Assembly (NCBI RefSeq): GCF_022760835.1
Contig: NZ_JAKTNQ010000012.1
Coordinates: forward strand, 1 to 64,000
Direction: 5' to 3'
Source of the DNA: Thermus altitudinis
GTDB lineage: Bacteria; Deinococcota; Deinococci; Deinococcales; Thermaceae
DNA: 64,000 nt
Shown here: piece by piece, positions 40,811 through 49,741 of the stretch
Layout: each line of letters starts with the position of its first letter
Position numbering within the stretch: the first letter of the stretch is position 1
Made by a program: the position numbers and the translations under genes
Notes under the pieces: generated by a model
What the model saw: the letters and a program-made list of their open reading frames with translations, nothing else
Database searches by the model: none
What the model was told of the DNA's origin: nothing

Positions 40811-42523
40811 TTATAAGGGTTGGAAGAGGAGGTAAGAGGCCTCCACTTCCCCTTCCACCTCCCTTTCCGTCAACAGGTCCAGCCCCCGGGGGAGGGTGAG
40901 CCTGGCCCCTTCGGGGGCGAAGAAGGCCCAGACCTCCTGGCCCTGGTAGCGCCTTTTGAAGGCCAGGACCCCCTGCCCCGCCCCCAAGGGCAAAAGCCCC
41001 CCCAAACGCAGGACCGGGTGGGTGCGCTTAAGCTGGACCAGCCTGCGCATGAAGGCCAAGAGCTCCCGGTTCCACTTTTCCTCCTCCCAGGGGAAGGGGG
41101 CCCGGCAGTAGGGGTCCCCCTGCCACCTCCTGTAGGGGTTAGCCTGGGAAAGGCCCACCTCGTCCCCGTAGTAGATGGCGGGGCTTCCCGGGAAGGCGAA
41201 GAGAAGGGCATAGGCCAGCTTAAAGCGTTCCACATCCCCTTTAAGCCGCCAAAGGGCCCGGGGGATGTCGTGGGAGGAGAGGAGGGTGTACATTGCGTGC
41301 CTAACCTGGAGGGGCAGGGCCTGGTAGTGGTCCCAGAGGACCGCCCAGGCCTCCTGGGCGCTCAGGGTTACTTCCCGCCCGTACACGTCCCGACCGGAAA
41401 GCCACGCCATCACCGGATGGGCGAAGCCCGCGTAGTGCATGGCCCCGTCCAGGGTATGGGCCCTCAGGGTGGGGGTGGCGTCGTAGAAAAGCTCGCCGAT
41501 CACCAGGGCCTCGGGCCTTTCCTCCTTGGCCACCCGGGCCAGGGCGCGAAGCCAGTGGGCGTTTTTGCGGTTGGTCCCCCCTTCCCCCAGGGAGTGGGCC
41601 ACGTCCAGCCGGAAACCGTGGGCCAGACGCATCCAGTGGCGGATGGGGGCCCGTCGGCCATAGACCAAGCGCTCCTGGGTGAGGGGGGAGGCGTAGTCCA
41701 GCTTGGGCATGGATTTTAACCCCCAGAAGGCGGCGTAGGAGCCATCGGGGTAGAAGGTGAACATGCCCCGTTCCGGGCTTTGGGGGTCCTCCAAAGCCCT
41801 TTGGAACCAGGGGTGGGTGGCCCCCACGTGGTTGAAGACCCCGTCCAGCAAAAGACGCATGCCCTTTTCCTCCAAGGCCCTATAAAGGGCTTCCAAGGCC
41901 TCCTCCCCTCCCAGGTGGGGGTCCACCCGCAGGTAGTCTTCGGTGTCGTAGCGGTGGCTGCTTCTGCTTTGGAAGATGGGCGTGAGGTAGAGGACTTCCA
42001 CCCCCAAGTTCTCCAGGTAGGGGAGGGCCTCGAGGACACCCCAAAGGTCCCCCCCGTAGAACTCCCAGGCCCCTTCCGGACCCGGGGGCTCGTTCCAGGC
42101 CTTTTTGCGGATGGGTTTGCCCATGAGGAGCCATTCCCCATCCTGGGGGGCAAGCTCTGGGCGCCCCTGGCGGAAGCGGTCGGGGAAGATCTGGTAGTAG
42201 ACCGTGCCCAGGGCCCACCTGGGGGGAAGGGGCCCCGCCAGGAGGTGGAAGAAGCGGTCGTAGCGGGGAAGGCTCTTTTCCAGCCCATGGCTTCCCCAGA
42301 AGCCCTGGGGCAGGAGGAAGCAGTAGCGAAAAGGGCTGGTGTGCACGGGAACCCGTGCCCTTAGGCCTCCTTTGGCCCGTTGCATGGGTTTTTTGTGGAT
42401 CTCCCCATCCTTCTCGTAAAGGAAGAGCCCCTCTTTGGCCTCGGTTTCCAGGAAAAAGCTTACCTCCTCCCCCAGCTCCGGCAAGGGGGGATGGAGGTGC
42501 TCCAGGTCATGGTGGTGGGCCAT
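40811..42523 (-). CDS. GH13 maltodextrin-cleaving glucanohydrolase
   Basis: A 570-residue enzyme with an N-terminal beta-domain of about 115 residues and a GH13 TIM barrel. Conserved regions: [19 protein letters not shown] (nucleophile Asp), VIGELFYDA (acid/base Glu) and [11 protein letters not shown] (third Asp). The layout resembles cyclomaltodextrinase/neopullulanase or maltogenic amylases, acting on maltodextrins or cyclodextrins. It has no signal peptide, so it cleaves sugars after import. ATG 42523 follows AAGGAG inside the end of malG, four bases from its stop; the longer upstream frame is rejected. Confidence 0.93.
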   Translation of the reverse strand: MAHHHDLEHLHPPLPELGEEVSFFLETEAKEGLFLYEKDGEIHKKPMQRAKGGLRARVPVHTSPFRYCFLLPQGFWGSHGLEKSLPRYDRFFHLLAGPLPPRWALGTVYYQIFPDRFRQGRPELAPQDGEWLLMGKPIRKKAWNEPPGPEGAWEFYGGDLWGVLEALPYLENLGVEVLYLTPIFQSRSSHRYDTEDYLRVDPHLGGEEALEALYRALEEKGMRLLLDGVFNHVGATHPWFQRALEDPQSPERGMFTFYPDGSYAAFWGLKSMPKLDYASPLTQERLVYGRRAPIRHWMRLAHGFRLDVAHSLGEGGTNRKNAHWLRALARVAKEERPEALVIGELFYDATPTLRAHTLDGAMHYAGFAHPVMAWLSGRDVYGREVTLSAQEAWAVLWDHYQALPLQVRHAMYTLLSSHDIPRALWRLKGDVERFKLAYALLFAFPGSPAIYYGDEVGLSQANPYRRWQGDPYCRAPFPWEEEKWNRELLAFMRRLVQLKRTHPVLRLGGLLPLGAGQGVLAFKRRYQGQEVWAFFAPEGARLTLPRGLDLLTEREVEGEVEASYLLFQPL

Positions 42524-42527
42524 GGCG

Positions 42528-43847
42528 TTACTCCTTGACCGCCCCCGCCGTATAACCGGAGACGAAGTACTGCTGGAAGCCATAGAAGAGGAAGAGGATG
42601 GGCAAGGAGCCCAGCACGCTGGCGGCGGCAAAGATCCCCCACTTGGTCTGGAACTGGCCGGTGGTGAAGCTCCTAAGCCCCACGCCCACATTCCAGCTCT
42701 CCACCCCGGTGAGGACCAGGTTGGCCAGGACGAACTCCGAGTAGGTGCCCACGAACTGCAGCAGGAAGATGAAGACGAACATGGGGGCGGAAAGGGGGAG
42801 GAGAATCCTCGTGAAGACCTGCCACTTGGTGGCCCCGTCCACCATGGCCGCCTCCTCGAGGCTCGGGCTGATGCTCTCCAAATACCCCTTGTACACCCAG
42901 GTGCCAAAGCTGATGATGCCCCCCGAGTAGGCCAGCACAAGCCCGGTGAAGGTGTTCAGGAGGTCCAGCCGGGAAAGCAGGTAGTAGATGGCCACCAGGG
43001 CCAGAAACCCGGGGAACATCTGCACGAAGATGAAGAAAAGGAGGAGGGGATACCGCCCTGGCAGGTGGCGGAAGCGGGCGAAGGCGTAGCCGGCGGTGGC
43101 GGTGAGCAAGACGGCCAGAAGGCCCGTAAGCCCCGAGATGAGAAAGGTATTTCGCACCCAGAGGAGAAACTTGGTCTCTGTGCCCTGGCCGGTGAACTGC
43201 TTGGGGGAAAGGGTAAGGGCCAGGGCGAATACGCTCAGGGCCAGGAGGAGCAAAGCCCTTCCTTGCCAGAGGTCCATCCAGTCCTCCCCAGGCCTTAGCC
43301 GCCTTAGGAGGCCGACCAGGGCCACGCCCCATAGCCCTAGCCCCGAAAGCAGGAGGAGGCCCACCTGGTAGGGGTAAAGGACCACCCCCTCCACCAGCTT
43401 GGCGTAGTTTTCCAGGGAGGGCTCGGGGACGTAAGGGATTACCTTGGCGTCCAGGAGGAGAAACCCCGTGTCCGGCCTGCGGAAGCTGAAGAGGTTGTTG
43501 GTGGGATCAAAGCTGGCGGCCACCACCTGGACCACGGGGTAGTAGACGAGGAGGATCAGCACCCAGAGGAAGAGGTGGGTCACCCCTTGCCAGAAAAGGG
43601 GCCAGGGGCTTCGCTTGCGCCCCTGGAGGCGGTTTGCCAGCAGGGTGTAGACCAGGCTGTAGAGGAGGACCAGGAGGACCAAGCCCAGAAGGATGGCCAG
43701 GGCGTACGCCCAGCCATAGGGCACGAAGACGCTGCCGAAGGCCACCTGCTTGCGGTAGGAACCCTCGTCAAAGAGGCGGTTTAGGGCGAACCAGTAGACC
43801 CCATAGAGGCCGAACCCGAAAAGGAGGAAGGCGAAAAGCCGCCGCAT
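42528..43847 (-). CDS. malG: Maltose/maltodextrin ABC permease MalG
   Basis: A 439-residue permease. The EAA loop that contacts the ATPase is in [19 protein letters not shown], followed by the usual [15 protein letters not shown] and a glycine-rich end. The family usually has about 280-300 residues; here there is an N-terminal extension with two or three extra hydrophobic segments (residues about 1-75) and a further hydrophobic insertion near residues 165-225 before [15 protein letters not shown]. Gene order malE-malF-malG-GH13 indicates maltose or maltodextrin uptake. The ATPase is not in the window. Confidence 0.92.
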   Translation of the reverse strand: MRRLFAFLLFGFGLYGVYWFALNRLFDEGSYRKQVAFGSVFVPYGWAYALAILLGLVLLVLLYSLVYTLLANRLQGRKRSPWPLFWQGVTHLFLWVLILLVYYPVVQVVAASFDPTNNLFSFRRPDTGFLLLDAKVIPYVPEPSLENYAKLVEGVVLYPYQVGLLLLSGLGLWGVALVGLLRRLRPGEDWMDLWQGRALLLLALSVFALALTLSPKQFTGQGTETKFLLWVRNTFLISGLTGLLAVLLTATAGYAFARFRHLPGRYPLLLFFIFVQMFPGFLALVAIYYLLSRLDLLNTFTGLVLAYSGGIISFGTWVYKGYLESISPSLEEAAMVDGATKWQVFTRILLPLSAPMFVFIFLLQFVGTYSEFVLANLVLTGVESWNVGVGLRSFTTGQFQTKWGIFAAASVLGSLPILFLFYGFQQYFVSGYTAGAVKE

Positions 43848-45176
43848 CTACCTCACCTCCCGTAGGGCACCGGTGACGCGGAAGTTCACCAGGCTGATGG
43901 CCACGGTGATGGCGAAGATGAGGAGGCTGATGGCCGCCCCCAGGCCATAGGCGGACTGCCCCTCGGCGCTGAAGGCGGTCTTGTAGGCCCAGGAGATGAG
44001 GATGTCCGTGGCCTGGGCCGTGGCCAGGCGGCCTTCCTGGGCGGGCCCCCCGCCGGTGAGCAGGTAGATGATGTAGAAGTTATTGAAGTTAAAGGCGAAG
44101 GAGGAAAGCAGGATGGGGACCATGGGCTTTTCCAAAAGGGGAAGGGTGATGCCCCAAAGGGCCTGCCAGGGGGTGGCCCCGTCCACCTTGGCGGCCTCAT
44201 AGAGCTCATCGGGGATGGTGGAAAGGGCGCCCAAGGTGGCGGTCATCATGTAGGGGAAGCCGAGCCACAGGTTCACCAATAGGATGGCCACCTTGGCCCA
44301 GTCGGGGTCGTTGAGCCAGGGGATGGGGTAGACGCCCAGGACCCCCAGGAGGCGGTTGATGGCCCCGAAGTTATAGTTGAGAAGGGCCACAAAGACCTGC
44401 ACGGTGATCACCCCCGGCAACGCCCAGGAAACAATGAGGACGGTGCGGTAAAAGTTCCGTAACTTCAAGGCTTTGTTGTTGAGGATGAGGCCCAGCACCA
44501 AGCCCAAAAAGGCGTTCAGAAGCACGGTGCTAAGGGCGAAGGCCACGTTCCAGGCGAAGACGGGGAGAAGGGCCTTACTGGCTTGGGAAAGGATAAAGCC
44601 GAAGTTTTTCAAGCCCACGAACTGGAAGGCGTTCACCTTGGCCACGTACTCCACCGGGAAAGGAGGGGTGCGGTCCAGGAGAAGGGTAGGGCCTTCGGCC
44701 TCTAGGATCCGGGCCCGGGCCCGGTGCCCCTCGCTGTAGACCTCCACGGGCTCTCCTGTGCAAGGGTCGCAGCGGAGGGCTTCCCGCACGGGTTCTTCCA
44801 GGGTAAGCCTGGGGCCCTCCTGTTTCAGCACCCGGGTTTCCGTGGAGCGGTCAGGGAAGCCGTTTTTCCGCCCCGAGTAGTCGGTGAAGGCCAAGTAGAC
44901 GGTGAGGGCGATGGGGTAGAGGGTGAAGACCAGGAGGAAGGAGAGGGCAGGAAGGAAGTAGTACCAGTCGGTGAGCCAAGGGAAAAGGCGCCCCACCAGG
45001 ATGGCTCCCGGCACCAGCACCAGAAGGGCCAAGACCAGGATGGACCAACCCGGAGGGGCGAAGTAGGCTTCCAGGACCAGGTAGCCCAGGACGCCCACCC
45101 CGGTGGAGAGGATTAGGAGGCCCAAAAGGAGGGATAGGGCCAGGAGGAAACCCGTAAGACCAGGAGGATGTTTCAT
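43848..45176 (-). CDS. malF: Maltose/maltodextrin ABC permease MalF
   Basis: A 442-residue membrane protein with two N-terminal hydrophobic segments, a core helix near residues 70-95 (LPALSFLLVFTLYPIALTVY), a periplasmic loop of roughly 80 residues with two cysteines (CDPCTGEP), and the permease core. The EAA loop reads YEAAKVDGATPWQALWG. It forms the channel with MalG. The start is ATG 45176; TATCGT lies six bases upstream. It ends one base before malG begins. A strong hairpin separates it from malE. Confidence 0.94.
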   Translation of the reverse strand: MKHPPGLTGFLLALSLLLGLLILSTGVGVLGYLVLEAYFAPPGWSILVLALLVLVPGAILVGRLFPWLTDWYYFLPALSFLLVFTLYPIALTVYLAFTDYSGRKNGFPDRSTETRVLKQEGPRLTLEEPVREALRCDPCTGEPVEVYSEGHRARARILEAEGPTLLLDRTPPFPVEYVAKVNAFQFVGLKNFGFILSQASKALLPVFAWNVAFALSTVLLNAFLGLVLGLILNNKALKLRNFYRTVLIVSWALPGVITVQVFVALLNYNFGAINRLLGVLGVYPIPWLNDPDWAKVAILLVNLWLGFPYMMTATLGALSTIPDELYEAAKVDGATPWQALWGITLPLLEKPMVPILLSSFAFNFNNFYIIYLLTGGGPAQEGRLATAQATDILISWAYKTAFSAEGQSAYGLGAAISLLIFAITVAISLVNFRVTGALREVR

Positions 45177-45266
45177 GGTTTAACGATACGCCCCCCACGG
45201 GGGAAGGGGTTCCCGCAGGGGGCCGAACGTGTGCGCATGTTTTCCTTGCGGGGTGTGGTCCGGGGT

Positions 45267-45293
45267 CCCCACCCGGGCTTTGCCCGGGTGGGG
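45267..45293 (-). promoter_or_regulatory. Intercistronic hairpin between malE and malF
   Basis: CCCCACCCGGGC (45267-45278) pairs perfectly with GCCCGGGTGGGG (45282-45293) around a three-base loop. It begins five bases after the malE stop. Without a U tract it is more likely an mRNA stabiliser or partial barrier that raises MalE over MalF/MalG, as the malE-malF hairpins do in E. coli. Confidence 0.75.
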
Positions 45294-45298
45294 TGGTA

Positions 45299-46495
45299 TT
45301 ACCTGCCGATGGCCTTTTTGATCTCGGCCACCATGTCCTCCACGATCTTCTTCACGTTGGAGTCGGGCCGCTGGATGGCCAGGCTAATGGCGTTGGCCCA
45401 GGGGCCCCAGACCTTGCCCATCTCGGGGATGTTGGGCATGGGGGTGCCCAGGGCGAACACCCGGGAGAAGCCCGCCACCACCGGATCCTTTTCCAGGGTC
45501 TTGGCGGCGCTCTTGGACACGGGGATGCGGCCACCCGCCTGGTTGAAGGAAACCAGGTTCTTGCCGGTGACCAGGGTCTTGGCGAAGTTGACGGCGGCGG
45601 TCTTGTTCTTGGAGTAGGCGTTCACCACCACCCCCTGCACGCCCAGGAAGGGACCCCAGGGGTTCTTGGCTCCAGGCGGGGTGGGGAAGGGGGCGATGCC
45701 GAAGTCAATCTTGGCCTTCTTGTAGTCCCCTAGGGCCCAGGGGCCGTTGATGATCATGGCCAAGGCCCCGTCCTTAAAGGCCCCGTCCGCTACCCCGTAA
45801 TCCACCCCCTCGGGCACCAGGTTGTAGCGGAAGCGGAGATCCTTGATGAAGGAAAGGGCCTTTTCCCCTACCTCGCCGCCCAGGAGGAGTTTGGAGGGGT
45901 CTAGGTTGCCCTTGGCGTCCTTGGCGAAGACGTTCTCCGCCCCAAAGGCCCGGAAGAAGCCGAAGTTGAAGTAGGGGTCGCCGATGTTGTAGAGGAAGCC
46001 AAAGGTGGAGCCGGTGGTGAGTTTCTGGGCCAGGGCCAGGAACTCCTCCCAGGTCTTGGGGGGTTCCTTCACGTACTTTTTGTTGTAGATGAGGGCCACG
46101 CTCTCCGCAAAGGCGGGAAGGCCCATGAGCTTACCCCCGAAGGTGAAGGCCTCCACCGCCACGCTTTGCAGGTCGGAGAGGTAGCTTTGCGTCACGTACT
46201 TCCCCATGGGCTCCAGTACCCCCGCCTGGGCCATCTCCCCCAGCCAGTCGTGGGGGATGGAGACCACCAGGTCCGCGGCCTGCCCCTGGGGAGCTCCCAG
46301 GATGAACTTCTGCTTGATGTCCCCGAAGGGGACCTCCACCACCTCCACCTTGGTGCCGGAGGTCTTCTCGTAGGCCTGGGCCTGGGCCTTGAGCCACTCC
46401 AACTCGGGACCGCCAAAGTGGGTCCAGACGGTGATCTTCCCCTGGGCAAGGGCCAGGGAGAGGCCGAGGGCCAGTGCTGCCAGTGCTCGTTTCAT
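45299..46495 (-). CDS. malE: Maltose/maltodextrin-binding protein MalE
   Basis: A 398-residue periplasmic protein with a signal peptide (MKRALAALALGLSLALAQG) and mature start KITVWTHFGGPELEWLKAQA, the family-1 binding-protein pattern. Other markers are AADLVVSIPHDWLGE, MIINGPWALGDYKKAKIDFG and GVQGVVVNAYSKNK. It delivers maltose, maltodextrin or possibly trehalose to MalFG. ATG 46495 follows GGAGGTGG; the upstream extension is rejected. Its own promoter and a LacI-type operator candidate are upstream. Confidence 0.95.
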   Translation of the reverse strand: MKRALAALALGLSLALAQGKITVWTHFGGPELEWLKAQAQAYEKTSGTKVEVVEVPFGDIKQKFILGAPQGQAADLVVSIPHDWLGEMAQAGVLEPMGKYVTQSYLSDLQSVAVEAFTFGGKLMGLPAFAESVALIYNKKYVKEPPKTWEEFLALAQKLTTGSTFGFLYNIGDPYFNFGFFRAFGAENVFAKDAKGNLDPSKLLLGGEVGEKALSFIKDLRFRYNLVPEGVDYGVADGAFKDGALAMIINGPWALGDYKKAKIDFGIAPFPTPPGAKNPWGPFLGVQGVVVNAYSKNKTAAVNFAKTLVTGKNLVSFNQAGGRIPVSKSAAKTLEKDPVVAGFSRVFALGTPMPNIPEMGKVWGPWANAISLAIQRPDSNVKKIVEDMVAEIKKAIGR

Positions 46496-46513
46496 ATCCC
46501 ACCTCCGGGCGCT

Positions 46514-46530
46514 TGGTAGCGTTTCCGCTT
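46514..46530 (-). promoter_or_regulatory. LacI/CcpA-type operator candidate in the malE leader
   Basis: On the plus strand TGGTAGCGTTTCCGCT carries the arms AGCG and CGCT around the centre and matches most of the catabolite-response-element pattern (TGWAARCGYTWNCW). It lies between the malE -10 and its Shine-Dalgarno, where a bound repressor would block elongation. A MalR-like regulator is inferred; none is in the window. Confidence 0.5.
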
Positions 46531-46557
46531 GGTTTTTTCCCGCGCCCTGCAGGCTGC

Positions 46558-46585
46558 AGTATACCCCTACGGCCCCAGGACACAA
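46558..46585 (-). promoter_or_regulatory. malE promoter
   Basis: On the minus strand TTGTGT (46580-46585) and TATACT (46558-46563) are spaced by 16 bases. The leader would be about 55 bases long. Confidence 0.65.
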
Positions 46586-46590
46586 GTCCC

Positions 46591-47625
46591 CTAATGCCAA
46601 AAGGCCCGCACCACCTCAAAGGCGATGAGGGCCAGGATGCCCACCTCCACCGCCTGGGTTCTTAGGTGGACCACCTCCTCGGTGACCATCTCGTAGGTGG
46701 CTTCTAACACCCTAAGCTTCTCCTCCAGGCTCCGTTCCAGCTCGTGGGCCCCGTAAAGCTCGAGGGCCGCCCGGTAGATCTTGGCGTAAAAGAGGTCCTC
46801 GGTGATGCGCAAGGCCCCTTCCATCCTGGCCCGCACGTCGGCGATCTCCGCATGGCGGGCCATGAGGTGCCGCCTTAGGCGTTGGAGTTTGCCATAGCCC
46901 CAAAGCCCCCGGTGCCTGAGCACCTGGGGCACCGCTTCCAGCTCCTGGGTGAGGACCCCATCGTAGTAGGAAAGCTCTAGAAGCTGGGCGTGCACGAACT
47001 CCACCAGGTCGGCCACGTCCCAGATGCCCTCCGAGTCCAGGATGAGGACCCGGTCAAAGCCCAAAAGGGCCAGGTCCTCGGTGGAGTAGCTGTAGCGGTA
47101 GCGCTCCATCTCCCGCCGGACCTCGGGGGCGAACTCCTCCTTGGCCCCCATCCAAAGGGGGGTGAGGTCCACAGGGGGGGCATGGGCCTTTTCCCCCTCT
47201 ATCCCCAAGGCGTGGTAGACGGTGAACTCCTCGCTGAGGCGCTTTTCCTCGGGGCGCAGGAGGGCGCCTTGCAGGTAGGGCTCGAGGGCCGCCAGCTCCG
47301 CCAGAAAAAATCCTTCCCAAAAAGGAAGCTCCGGCAAGGCCAGGGCCTTAGCCAGAAAAGCCTCCCAGGACACCTTTTCCCCCAGGTGCACGCGAAAGGA
47401 AAGAGAGGCCACCCCGAACTCGTAAAGCCGGGCGGTGAGCAGGCCCGAGATGCCCTCCACGCTCCTCACCCCCAGCTCTATCTGGGCCGGGGGGTTTTCA
47501 AAGCGCACCGCCCCCAGCCTAGGCCGGGAGAGGCGTAGCCGAGGGGTGGACAGGCGGGAGAGGTCGATCTCATCCGCTAGGTCGTAAAGGCGGTACAGGG
47601 CGATGTGGGGCGAAAGGAGGTTCAT
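46591..47625 (-). CDS. RMD1/DUF155-like protein with C-terminal membrane helix
   Basis: A 344-residue protein. Its second half (WDVADLVEFVHAQLLELSYY, ITEDLFYAKIYRAALELYGA) and the end with a hydrophobic helix after EVVHLRTQAVEVGILALIAF resemble the RMD1/DUF155 family, which in yeast includes mitochondrial membrane proteins needed for meiotic division and translation. The bacterial role is unknown. The ATG is six bases upstream of the rdgB stop region boundary, so it belongs to the murI-LOG-rdgB run. Confidence 0.6.
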   Translation of the reverse strand: MNLLSPHIALYRLYDLADEIDLSRLSTPRLRLSRPRLGAVRFENPPAQIELGVRSVEGISGLLTARLYEFGVASLSFRVHLGEKVSWEAFLAKALALPELPFWEGFFLAELAALEPYLQGALLRPEEKRLSEEFTVYHALGIEGEKAHAPPVDLTPLWMGAKEEFAPEVRREMERYRYSYSTEDLALLGFDRVLILDSEGIWDVADLVEFVHAQLLELSYYDGVLTQELEAVPQVLRHRGLWGYGKLQRLRRHLMARHAEIADVRARMEGALRITEDLFYAKIYRAALELYGAHELERSLEEKLRVLEATYEMVTEEVVHLRTQAVEVGILALIAFEVVRAFWH

Positions 47626-47631
47626 CCGGCC

Positions 47632-48243
47632 TCATTCCAGCTTGGAGATCTCCCGGGGTGGGGGTCCGTGCTCATAGGCCTTAAGGAGGGCCTTTAGGGC
47701 CTTTCCCCGGTGGGAGTACCGGGCCTTTTCCTCCAAGGACATCTCCGCGAAGGTCTTGCCCGCCTCCGGCACGTAGAAGAGGGGGTCGTACCCAAACCCT
47801 CCCTCCCCCCGGGGAGCCTCGAGGATATACCCCTCCACCTGGCCCTCGTAGGCCTCCAGGTGCCCGTCGGGGTAGGCCAGGACCAGGACCGCCACGAAGC
47901 GGGCTTTGCGCTCCTCCCCCCTGAGGTGGCGCATCCTTTCCAGGAGGTAGACGTTCCGCTCCCGGTCGGTCTCCCTTCCCCCGTAGCGGGCGGAGTAGAC
48001 CCCGGGTTCCCCCCCCAAGGCGGGCACCTCGAGGCCCGAATCGTCCGCCAGGGCGGGAAGCCCCGTGGTCTTGGCCACGTAAGCGGCCTTGAGGAGGGCA
48101 TTTTCCAGGAAGGTGGTGCCCTCCTCCTTGGGCATGCGCAGGGGAAAATCGGCCAGGGAGAGAAGGGTCCAGCCCAAAGGGGCTAGGCCCTCCTTAAGCT
48201 CCCGCACCTTTCCGGGATTGCCCGTGGCCAGGACTACCCGCAT
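47632..48243 (-). CDS. rdgB: Non-canonical purine NTP pyrophosphatase
   Basis: A 203-residue HAM1/RdgB protein: VLATGNPGKVRELKEGL at the start, TTFLENALLKAAYVAKTTGL, LADDSGLEVPALGGEPGVYS with the metal-binding aspartates, and GGFGYDPLFYVPEAGKTFAE. It removes ITP, dITP and XTP from the nucleotide pool to prevent mutagenic incorporation. TATCCT lies seven bases before the ATG. It follows the LOG gene within six bases. Confidence 0.96.
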   Translation of the reverse strand: MRVVLATGNPGKVRELKEGLAPLGWTLLSLADFPLRMPKEEGTTFLENALLKAAYVAKTTGLPALADDSGLEVPALGGEPGVYSARYGGRETDRERNVYLLERMRHLRGEERKARFVAVLVLAYPDGHLEAYEGQVEGYILEAPRGEGGFGYDPLFYVPEAGKTFAEMSLEEKARYSHRGKALKALLKAYEHGPPPREISKLE

Positions 48244-48248
48244 CCCTT

Positions 48249-48893
48249 CTAGGATACACCTTTCAGGGCCCGCACCACGTCTTGTGGGGAGTCCAGGGGG
48301 GTAATGAGGGCCAGGTCCTTGGGGTCTAGGGCTCCTTGTTCCTGGAGGAACCGGAGCCAGCCGAGAAGCCCGTGCCAGTACCCCCGGTCCAGGACGAAGA
48401 CGGGGAAGGGGTGGACCTTTTCCGTCTGGATGAGGACCAGGACCTCGGAAAGCTCGTCCAGGGTGCCGAAGCCCCCGGGCAGGAAGACAAAGGCGTGGGC
48501 GTAGCGCACAAAGAGCACCTTGCGCACGAAGAAATAGCGCAGGGAAAGGGCGTGGGTCTGGTAGGGGTTGGGCTTTTGCTCGTGGGGTAGCTCTATGTTC
48601 AGGCCCACGCTCACCCCGCCCGCCTCAAAGGCTCCGCGGTTGACGGCTTCCATAACCCCACCCCCACCGCCCGTCACCACCCCGAAGCCCGCCTCGGCCA
48701 GGACCCTCCCCAGCTGGTACCCCAGGGCGTAGGCGGGGTGGCCTTCCCCGAAGCGGGCGGAGCCGAAGACGGAAACCAAGGGCACCTCTATCTCCGAAAG
48801 GGTCTCAAACCCTTCCACGAACTCCGCCAGGATGCGGAAAAGGCGCCAGGCGTCCTCGTGGTGAAGCTGGTCTATCAGGGGCTTCTTGGCCAT
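48249..48893 (-). CDS. LOG/TIGR00730-family Rossmann protein
   Basis: A 214-residue protein of the lysine-decarboxylase-like family that is now known as LOG-type nucleotide hydrolases. Family motifs: VFGSARFGEGHPAY, VVTGGGGGVMEAVNRGAFE and FLPGGFGTLDELSEV. Plant and some bacterial members release cytokinin bases from nucleoside monophosphates; others act on AMP. It shares a stop/start base with murI and leads to rdgB, which also handles unwanted nucleotides. Confidence 0.9.
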   Translation of the reverse strand: MAKKPLIDQLHHEDAWRLFRILAEFVEGFETLSEIEVPLVSVFGSARFGEGHPAYALGYQLGRVLAEAGFGVVTGGGGGVMEAVNRGAFEAGGVSVGLNIELPHEQKPNPYQTHALSLRYFFVRKVLFVRYAHAFVFLPGGFGTLDELSEVLVLIQTEKVHPFPVFVLDRGYWHGLLGWLRFLQEQGALDPKDLALITPLDSPQDVVRALKGVS

Positions 48894-49666
48894 CAGAGCT
48901 CCTCCAGGCTGACCCGCTTAAGCTCCTCCACCCTCACCCCCAGGCGCTCCGCCAGGTTGCGGTAGCTTTCTGGGTCCCCGGTAACGAAGTGCACCACCCG
49001 GCCTTGGCCCATGGGGTTCAAAAGCCCTTGCCCTCTTAAGGCCTTGGCCACCTCTTCCGCCGTGGCCTCGGCGGAGTCTATGAGCTTCACCCCGGGAAGC
49101 ACCTGGGAGAGGGTTCCCTTGAGGAAGGGATAGTGGGTGCAGCCCAGGATCAGGGCCTGGAGGTCCTGGGGGGCCTCCTCCAGGTAGTGCTGGGCTATCA
49201 AAAGGGCCACGGGGTCGTCCCAAAGCCCTTCCTCCACCAGGGGCACGAAGAGGGGGCAGGCCTTGGCCCAGGAAACCTCCACGTAGCGCTCGTAGGCCCG
49301 GCTTTCCACCGTGGCCTGGGTGCCGATGAGGCCCACCTTGCCGTAGCCTTGGGCGGCTTGGGCCACGGGTTCCAGAACCCCAAAGACGGGTACGGAAAGG
49401 TCCTCGGCCAAGTCCGGCAGGGCAGCGGAGCTCGCCGTGTTGCAGGCCACCACGATGGCCTTCACCCCTTGGCGGAGCAAAAACCCGGAGATCTCCCAGG
49501 CGAAGCGCCGCACCATGGAGAGGGGTTTGCTCCCGTAGGGCACCCGGGCGGTGTCCCCAAAGTAGAGGAAATCCTCCTGGGGCAAGGCCCGGCGCAAAGC
49601 GGAAAGCACCGTAAGCCCTCCCACCCCCGAGTCAAAGACGCCGATGGGCCGCCTAGGGTCCTTCAT
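48893..49666 (-). CDS. murI: Glutamate racemase
   Basis: A 257-residue enzyme with the two catalytic cysteines in [13 protein letters not shown] (near residue 78) and [13 protein letters not shown] (near residue 190). [17 protein letters not shown] is the family start and [14 protein letters not shown] is also typical. It makes D-glutamate for peptidoglycan. It is divergent from metK with 75 bases between; TATGAT lies eight bases before the ATG. Confidence 0.96.
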   Translation of the reverse strand: MKDPRRPIGVFDSGVGGLTVLSALRRALPQEDFLYFGDTARVPYGSKPLSMVRRFAWEISGFLLRQGVKAIVVACNTASSAALPDLAEDLSVPVFGVLEPVAQAAQGYGKVGLIGTQATVESRAYERYVEVSWAKACPLFVPLVEEGLWDDPVALLIAQHYLEEAPQDLQALILGCTHYPFLKGTLSQVLPGVKLIDSAEATAEEVAKALRGQGLLNPMGQGRVVHFVTGDPESYRNLAERLGVRVEELKRVSLEEL

Positions 49667-49674
49667 AAGCCGCC

Positions 49675-49710
49675 ATCATACCCTGGACGGGAAAAGGGGG
49701 GTGCTATACT
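49675..49710. promoter_or_regulatory. Divergent promoters of murI and metK
   Basis: For metK, TGC-TATACT (49702-49710) is an extended -10; the -35 zone (CCTGGA or CTGGAC) is weak. For murI, the minus-strand TATGAT (49675-49680) lies eight bases before the ATG. The two hexamers are 24 bases apart. Confidence 0.55.
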
Positions 49711-49741
49711 ATCAGGGTTGCCCCGGTGGGGGGCGAGGGAG

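Noticed and set aside
42524-42940. Upstream extension of the GH13 gene
   Set aside because: It lies out of frame within malG and has low-complexity translation; ATG 42523 has a good ribosome binding site.
49133-49741. Upstream extension of metK by about 200 codons
   Set aside because: It is antisense to murI, and the MetK family start is at GTG 49742.
49711-49741. SAM riboswitch before metK
   Set aside because: The stretch between the -10 and the start is far too short for any known SAM riboswitch.
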